Of a DNA stretch of 29,479 nt, positions 24,118-29,479 are shown one piece after another (the first letter of the stretch is position 1; each line of letters opens with the position of its first letter). Made by a program: the position numbers and the translations under genes. The stretch lies in the NCBI GenBank assembly GCA_016710625.1, contig JADJVK010000034.1, forward strand, positions 1-29,479. The letters run 5' to 3'. Origin of the DNA: Saprospiraceae bacterium (GTDB lineage Bacteria > Bacteroidota > Bacteroidia > Chitinophagales > Saprospiraceae). The notes below the pieces were generated by a model that was given only the letters and a program-made list of their open reading frames with translations, ran no database searches and was not told the DNA's origin.

Positions 24118-25614
24118 TTAGAAAAATCCTAATTTATTCTTGTTGTAAGAAATTAACATATTCTTCGTTTGGCGATAGTGGCCTAACATCATTAAATGGT
24201 TTTCTCTTCCAAATCCAGATTTTTTGTATCCTCCAAATGGAGCATGTGCTGGATAAGCATGATAACAATTCACCCAAACTCTACCAGCTTGGATGGCTCT
24301 TGGCACTTGATATAATTCATGAGCATCTCTTGTCCACACTCCTGCTCCCAAACCATACATCGTATCATTAGCAATTTCTATTGCTTCTTCAGTTGTTTTA
24401 AAAGTAGTAACACAAACGACTGGTCCGAAAATTTCTTCTTGGAAAATTCTCATTTTGTTATGACCTTTGAATAAAGTAGGTTGGATATAATACCCACCTG
24501 CTAAATCGCCATCCAATTTCTGAACATCGCCACCACAAAGTAATTCAGCACCCTCTTCTTTTCCCAATTTCAAATAAGATTGTATTTTCTCATATTGATC
24601 ATTGGAAGCTTGAGCTCCCATCATAGTGCTACCATCTAAAGGATTCCCCATTTTAATTGCATTTGTTCTAGCTACTACCCTACTCATGAATTTATCATAA
24701 ATACTTTCATGAACTAAAATACGTGATGGGCAAGTACACACTTCCCCTTGATTTACAGCGAACAACACAGCACCTTCAATCGCTTTATCGAAAAATTCAT
24801 CATCAGCATCTGCCACTGAAGGGAAGAAAATATTTGGTGATTTTCCACCTAATTCCATTGTAACAGGAATCAGATTTTCAGAAGCATATTGCATGATTAA
24901 TCTACCAGTAGTCGTTTCACCAGTAAAGGAAACTTTTGCTATTCTAGGAGATTGAGCTAATGGTTTTCCAGCCTCTGGACCAAATCCAGTAATGATATTT
25001 ATCACTCCAGCTGGAACTACATCAACTAATAATTCCATCAAACACATAATGGATGTCGGAGTTTGTTCAGCTGGTTTCATCACCACACAACAACCAGCTG
25101 CCAATGCTGGAGCAAGTTTCCAAGTAGCCATCAATAATGGGAAATTCCAAGGAATAATTTGTCCAACAACACCGAGAGGCTCATGCATACAAATACTTAC
25201 AGTGTGCTCATCATGTTCAGAAATTGAACCTTCTTCTGCTCTAATTACACCTGCAAAATATCTGAAATGATCGATACATAAAGGAAGATCGACATTAACC
25301 GTCTCTCTTATTGGTTTGCCATTATCTATTGTTTCAATCACAGCTAGGTTATTCAGGTTAGCTTCCAGCACATCTGCAATTTTGTTAAGAATACCAGAAC
25401 GATATGCTGCGGAACTTTTACTCCAAGTTTTGAATGCTTCATGAGCTGCATCCAAAGCTAATTCAACATCTGCTTTTCCTGATCTAGCAGCTTTAGTAAA
25501 GACTTTCCCATCAATTGGGCTAATATTATCGAAATACTCTCCACCAACTGGAGGTACAAATTTGCCACCAATGAAATTATCATAGCTGGCTTTAAATGAA
25601 GGTCTATTTGACAT
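24118..25614 (-). CDS. Aldehyde dehydrogenase, acetaldehyde (ExaC/AcoD) type
   Basis: A 498-residue NAD(P)-dependent aldehyde dehydrogenase. I chose the ATG at 25614 (MSNRPSFKASYDNFIGGKFV), which begins at the family's usual N-terminus; a further upstream ATG at 25665 adds 17 residues with no homology that I can see. The catalytic Glu254 lies in VTMELGGKSPN and the nucleophile Cys293 in NQGEVCTCPSR. The cofactor region IIPWNFPLLMATWKLAPALA and the FTGETTTGR turn are typical. The GEVCTC signature and the DUF779 neighbour point to the acetaldehyde-oxidising group that converts acetaldehyde to acetate. It ends in a terminator before DUF779. The AraC gene beyond DUF779 is the likely regulator. 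No indel is present. Confidence 0.94.
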   Translation of the reverse strand: MSNRPSFKASYDNFIGGKFVPPVGGEYFDNISPIDGKVFTKAARSGKADVELALDAAHEAFKTWSKSSAAYRSGILNKIADVLEANLNNLAVIETIDNGKPIRETVNVDLPLCIDHFRYFAGVIRAEEGSISEHDEHTVSICMHEPLGVVGQIIPWNFPLLMATWKLAPALAAGCCVVMKPAEQTPTSIMCLMELLVDVVPAGVINIITGFGPEAGKPLAQSPRIAKVSFTGETTTGRLIMQYASENLIPVTMELGGKSPNIFFPSVADADDEFFDKAIEGAVLFAVNQGEVCTCPSRILVHESIYDKFMSRVVARTNAIKMGNPLDGSTMMGAQASNDQYEKIQSYLKLGKEEGAELLCGGDVQKLDGDLAGGYYIQPTLFKGHNKMRIFQEEIFGPVVCVTTFKTTEEAIEIANDTMYGLGAGVWTRDAHELYQVPRAIQAGRVWVNCYHAYPAHAPFGGYKKSGFGRENHLMMLGHYRQTKNMLISYNKNKLGFF

Positions 25615-25749
25615 AACTATTTGGTTTAAAAATGAATTACAATAATAAATATTTATACAACTCATTAAATAGCATTATTCCTTCAAATAATAGCACAGCC
25701 ACTATCCAATTCTAAAAAATTTAAATGTTTAAAATAAATATAAGAAAGG

Positions 25750-26655
25750 TTATTGTTTGAATCCGAGTAAAAAAGGGTGGATTTCCATTCTTTTCCTGCC
25801 TTCTAATTGAATATCCTTTAAATAGATAAAACCATCTTTAGTTGCAACTGCAAAAGTATCTTTTTCTATTCGAATGGAGCCAGGAGTTAATTTATGGTTT
25901 GTGATTTCATATTTTGCTGCATAGACCTTCATTATTAAATCTTGAAATCTGAACCAAGCAGTTGGAAATGGAGACAATCCCCTTATGAAATTGTAAACTT
26001 CAATAGATGATTTATTGAAATCTATCTCACAATTAGACATAAATAATTTGGGAGCATGAGAAACTTCAGAATCGACTTGTGGCTTAGCAATCAATGTATT
26101 ATTTTCAATACCTTTCACTGTTTCTAAAACTAATGCAGCACCAACTTCCATCATTCTATCATGTAAATCCCCAACATTATCTTCTGGTAAAATTGGTACC
26201 TCTTTTTGTAATAAGATATTTCCAGTATCAATATCATGCTGCAAAAAAAAGGTAGTTACACCAGTTATTTTGTCTCCATTAATGATTGACCAATTTATCG
26301 GAGCAGCACCACGGTATTTTGGTAATAATGAACCATGTAGATTGAATGTCCCCATTTTAGGCATGCTCCAAACCATTTCAGGCAACATCCTAAATGCGAC
26401 AACAATTTGTAAATCAGCCTTTAAATCAGCCAATTCCTTTATAAAATCTGGATTTCTTAACTTTTCAGGTTGCAGCACTTTTAAATTATGCTCCACAGCA
26501 AATCGCTTAACTGCTGATTGGATTATTTGTTTATTACCTCTTCCACCAACTTTATCAGATGCTGTAACAACACCAACAACTTCATAGTTATTCTCCAACA
26601 ATATTTTCAAACTAGGAACTGCAAAATCGGGCGTTCCCATAAATACAATTCTCAT
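25750..26655 (-). CDS. fmt: Methionyl-tRNA formyltransferase
   Basis: A 301-residue enzyme that formylates initiator Met-tRNA. The N-terminal Rossmann-type domain starts RIVFMGTPDFAVPSL, and the catalytic triad is N105 and H107 in FNLHGSLLPKYRGAAPINW with D143 in HDIDTGNI, positions equivalent to the E. coli enzyme. The C-terminal OB-like tRNA-binding domain ends IQLEGRKRMEIHPFLLGFK. Length is normal and the gene is intact. It starts 36 bases after nuoN on the same strand, so it may be read from the nuo transcript, with another promoter possible. Essential or near-essential in most bacteria. Confidence 0.96.
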   Translation of the reverse strand: MRIVFMGTPDFAVPSLKILLENNYEVVGVVTASDKVGGRGNKQIIQSAVKRFAVEHNLKVLQPEKLRNPDFIKELADLKADLQIVVAFRMLPEMVWSMPKMGTFNLHGSLLPKYRGAAPINWSIINGDKITGVTTFFLQHDIDTGNILLQKEVPILPEDNVGDLHDRMMEVGAALVLETVKGIENNTLIAKPQVDSEVSHAPKLFMSNCEIDFNKSSIEVYNFIRGLSPFPTAWFRFQDLIMKVYAAKYEITNHKLTPGSIRIEKDTFAVATKDGFIYLKDIQLEGRKRMEIHPFLLGFKQ

Positions 26656-26691
26656 GATATGTGTTTTAAAATAACTAAAAAATAAGCATGA

Positions 26692-28062
26692 TTAGATTAA
26701 TCCAACTATCCAACCTGGTAAAATACCCATCATTAAAAGCAATATTGCAAGAAATACTAAAACGGTACTTTGAACACCAGAAACAGTAATTTCTTGATTG
26801 TCAATTGAAGGTTTTGCAAAAATTGCGATAATTATTTTGAAATAATATACCACCCCAACCAGTGATGCCAATACTGCCAATATAATGATCCACAAATAAC
26901 CATCAGTTATTGCACCTACAAACATAAAGTATTTCCCAAAAAATCCTGAAAAAGGCGGAATTCCAGCTAATGACAATAAAGCAACTGTCATTATAACAGA
27001 TAATAATGGATTTCTAGAAATAAGTCCATTGAAACTTCCAATGTCTTCTCCCCCTTTTGAAATTATTTGTAAAATGAAGAAAGTAATCAAACTTGCTATA
27101 GCATAAGCACTTGTATAATAAAGCATTACAGAAGCACTATTCATTTGTTTAACTATCAAAATGCCAATTAGCATAAAACCAGCATGAGATATACTTGAAT
27201 AAGCTAATAGCCTTTTTACATTTGTTTGGTAAACTGCTAAAAAATTACCTAAAATTAAGGAAACAGCTATAACTATTAATATAATCGTTTCAATCGAGCT
27301 ATTTAATCCTAAAAAACCAATTTTAAATAATCTATAAAAAGCAGCAATTGCAGCCGTTTTAATAATAGTTGCCATAAAAGCAGTTACTATTGTTGGACTA
27401 CCTTGATAAACATCTGGTGCCCAAAAATGAAAAGGTACTGCGGCGATTTTAAAACACAAACCAACAAACATTAAAATAATACCTGACAATAAAATATTCG
27501 GCACTCTGCCGCCATTACTTACTATTATCTGGTTCAATTTTAGTAAATCAAATGTACCTGTAGAGCCATATATAAAAGCAATTCCGAACAGTAAAAATCC
27601 TGTTGCAAAAGCTCCCATTAAAAAGTATTTGAAAGCCGCTTCACTTGATACTCGATCCGATTTATTACTCCCAGCCAATACATATAAAGGAATAGAAAGC
27701 ATTTCAATACCAATAAACAACATACTCAAATTGGTATAAGAAGTCATTACAAAAGCCCCAGCTAAGGAAAAAAGTATTAAGGAATATTTATCAACAATAC
27801 TATTTTCGTCTTTATAATAATTATAAGACAATAAAAACCAACAAGTTGTAATGAAAACCAATAAAAATGTAAATGCTAATGAATAATTATCAATAGTGGA
27901 CATATTATACAGCACTTCATTTGTGTTCCAATTGATCACACAAAGTGCACCTGCCCCCACTAATCCAGCAATGATAATCGGAAAAATAATTTTCCTGAAG
28001 TTGAATATCTCAGAAAAAAGTGTAATTACACCTAATAACGAGAGGGTCAACAGTATATTCAT
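26692..28062 (-). CDS. nuoN: NADH-quinone oxidoreductase subunit N
   Basis: A 456-residue antiporter-like membrane subunit of complex I, with about 13-14 hydrophobic helices. The conserved block LCFKIAAVPFHFWAPDVY followed by QGSPT is diagnostic for NuoN; its Lys lies in the proton path. YSSISHAGFMLIG and LLSLAGIPPFSGFFGKYF are further proton-channel-family motifs. The ATG at 28062 leads directly into the first helix. The gene follows nuoM after 33 bases, in the usual nuoM-nuoN order, and precedes fmt. It pumps protons in the inner membrane as complex I oxidises NADH with quinone. No frameshift is present. Confidence 0.95.
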   Translation of the reverse strand: MNILLTLSLLGVITLFSEIFNFRKIIFPIIIAGLVGAGALCVINWNTNEVLYNMSTIDNYSLAFTFLLVFITTCWFLLSYNYYKDENSIVDKYSLILFSLAGAFVMTSYTNLSMLFIGIEMLSIPLYVLAGSNKSDRVSSEAAFKYFLMGAFATGFLLFGIAFIYGSTGTFDLLKLNQIIVSNGGRVPNILLSGIILMFVGLCFKIAAVPFHFWAPDVYQGSPTIVTAFMATIIKTAAIAAFYRLFKIGFLGLNSSIETIILIVIAVSLILGNFLAVYQTNVKRLLAYSSISHAGFMLIGILIVKQMNSASVMLYYTSAYAIASLITFFILQIISKGGEDIGSFNGLISRNPLLSVIMTVALLSLAGIPPFSGFFGKYFMFVGAITDGYLWIIILAVLASLVGVVYYFKIIIAIFAKPSIDNQEITVSGVQSTVLVFLAILLLMMGILPGWIVGLI

Positions 28063-28095
28063 TTAATTTGTATTTAAAGTAATAAAATAAAATTC

Positions 28096-29479
28096 TTAGT
28101 TCAATCCGACTTTATAAATATCTATAATTTGCTTCAAAGTAGCTTCAGATGTATTTAGTAAAAATCCAGGAAACAAACCAAAAAATAATATTAAACAAGA
28201 TATAATAATTAAAATCAACTTTTCATTAAAAGATAATGGAGAAAATGAAACCGTATATTGGTTTGCCTCTCCAAGCATAATTCCTTGATAAGCTCTAAAC
28301 ATATACACTGCTCCCAAAATAATTGTCAAACCTGCTGGAATGGCAAATCCAATTTGATATTGATAAAGACTATTAATCAATAGAAACTCTCCAACAAATC
28401 CATTTGTAAGCGGCAATGCCACACTCCCTAACAAGACAATCAAAAATAAAACTGCAAATTGTGGCTCGACACTTCTAATGCCACCCATAAATTCTATTTC
28501 TGTTTTTTTCAATCTTCTCAATATAATATCGCATATGAAGAACAAGCCAACAATGTTAATACCATGAGCAAACATTTGAATCAATCCTCCATGCAATCCT
28601 TGCATTTTCATAGTCATAATTCCAGCAGAAATTAATCCAACATGGGCAATAGAGGAATATGCTAATAATTTCTTAAAGTCTTTTTGAACGATTGCAATTG
28701 AAGAAGCATAGATAATACCAATAATTGACAAAGTCACCACTACATCACTGGATTGATATACCCCTTTTGGTACTAATGGAATTAACCATCTAATCAAACC
28801 ATAAGTACCCATTTTCAACATGATACCAGAAAGTAACATCGTACCTTGGGTTGGTGCAACATAATAAGTCTCAGGTTGCCAAGTATGAAAAGGGAAAATA
28901 GGCATTTTAATTCCAAAAGCTATAAACATTCCCCAGAAAACAAAAATTTGTTCTGTTTGGGATAATGTTTTTCCAGCATTATATAAATCAACTATTGCAA
29001 AAGAATGAGGGCTTCCAGTAGTATGTAAATAAACATAAATCAAAGAAACCAACATAAATAAACTACCTAACAAAGTATATATGAAAAACTTAAAAGTAAT
29101 TCTAGAACGATTTTCGCCACCCCAAAATAAACAGATAAAGTAAATTGGAATCAAAGCTAGTTCCCAAAATATATAAAACAAGAAACCATCCATTGCCATG
29201 AAAACACCTAACAAAGCAGCTTCCATCATTAACATCAAAGAATAAAAGTATTTATCGTTTTCATATTTTCTCTCAAAAGCTGAATAAACAATCAAAGGGA
29301 CTAATAATCCAGTTAACAAAACAAGAATTACAGAAACTCCATCAATTGCCATCGAAAAATTGGATCCAATTGCCACAATCCAAGCATTATTAACAATTAA
29401 ATTTGGATCTGCCGAATTGATATTGTATTGATTATAAGTATATAGTGACACACCAAATGTAACTAAGCTTCCTAGCAAA
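28096..29479 (-). CDS. nuoM: NADH-quinone oxidoreductase subunit M, 5' end outside the window
   Basis: The C-terminal 460 or so residues of NuoM. The frame stays open to the window edge and has no convincing start there, so roughly the first 20-40 residues are missing. Conserved segments are FWELALIPIYFICLFWGG (with the essential helix-5 Glu), FGIKMPIFPFHTWQPETYY (with the proton-path Lys), LLAYSSIAHVG and LPLTNGFVGEFL. NuoM is one of the three antiporter-like subunits of complex I, and nuoN follows directly. The nuoL gene is expected just beyond the right edge. Confidence 0.95.
   Translation of the reverse strand, partial: LLGSLVTFGVSLYTYNQYNINSADPNLIVNNAWIVAIGSNFSMAIDGVSVILVLLTGLLVPLIVYSAFERKYENDKYFYSLMLMMEAALLGVFMAMDGFLFYIFWELALIPIYFICLFWGGENRSRITFKFFIYTLLGSLFMLVSLIYVYLHTTGSPHSFAIVDLYNAGKTLSQTEQIFVFWGMFIAFGIKMPIFPFHTWQPETYYVAPTQGTMLLSGIMLKMGTYGLIRWLIPLVPKGVYQSSDVVVTLSIIGIIYASSIAIVQKDFKKLLAYSSIAHVGLISAGIMTMKMQGLHGGLIQMFAHGINIVGLFFICDIILRRLKKTEIEFMGGIRSVEPQFAVLFLIVLLGSVALPLTNGFVGEFLLINSLYQYQIGFAIPAGLTIILGAVYMFRAYQGIMLGEANQYTVSFSPLSFNEKLILIIISCLILFFGLFPGFLLNTSEATLKQIIDIYKVGLN

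Noticed and set aside
24992..25270. Plus-strand 92-codon frame inside the aldehyde dehydrogenase
   Set aside because: Complement of conserved cofactor-binding coding sequence.
1..29479. CRISPR array, tRNA, rRNA, insertion sequence or phage genes
   Set aside because: No regularly spaced repeats, cloverleaf-like sequences, transposase motifs or phage structural genes were seen.

Overview
The window looks like chromosomal DNA from a low-GC member of the Bacteroidota. The evidence is a type IX secretion (T9SS) C-terminal sorting domain on an exported dioxygenase, several TAnnTTTG promoter-like -7 elements, TPR-linked sensor histidine kinases, and the families of the housekeeping genes. I cannot place it below phylum. 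Base composition is patchy. Hand counts of single 60-base lines gave 28/60 G+C in the permease (1381-1440), 19/60 in nuoM (28681-28740), but only 15/60 (3001-3060) and 13/60 (17461-17520) in the two AT-rich stretches.

Layout. 1-4.1 kb: an OsmC-family protein (cut by the window edge), a divergent APC-family amino-acid permease, an AT-rich pair (a DUF6915-like protein overlapping an unknown gene), and a LolD/MacB-type ABC ATPase. 4.3-8.4 kb: deoxynucleoside kinase, class III CoA-transferase, rimO, a phosphoribosyltransferase and a PduO-type cobalamin adenosyltransferase. 8.5-12 kb: a T9SS-tagged intradiol dioxygenase, then dusB and cca overlapping by four bases. 12-15.8 kb: three SRPBCC-domain genes (one with an N-terminal membrane domain), an MliC-like lipoprotein, a YciI-like protein and a second lipoprotein. 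15.8-22.5 kb: an AT-rich tandem array of three paralogous TPR sensor histidine kinases. 22.7-25.6 kb: an AraC regulator, a DUF779 protein and an acetaldehyde-dehydrogenase-type enzyme. 25.7-29.5 kb: fmt, nuoN and nuoM, read leftwards.

Two things stand out. First, the third kinase of the tandem array (20651-22528) keeps a long open frame but has Asn in place of the phospho-accepting His and has lost both glycine-rich ATP-lid boxes. It looks like a pseudokinase beside two paralogs with intact motifs, and no response regulator is present in the window. Second, at least ten single- or two-base indels interrupt eight genes: dNK, CoA-transferase, phosphoribosyltransferase (two), SRPBCC, membrane-SRPBCC (two), YciI-like, kinase 1 and DUF779. 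Most lie in homopolymers. The large core genes (rimO, dusB, cca, fmt, nuoN, nuoM, aldehyde dehydrogenase, permease) have none. This may be sequencing error, real decay, or both. I annotate each such gene over its full reconstructed span.

I saw no tRNA, rRNA, CRISPR array, insertion sequence or phage gene.
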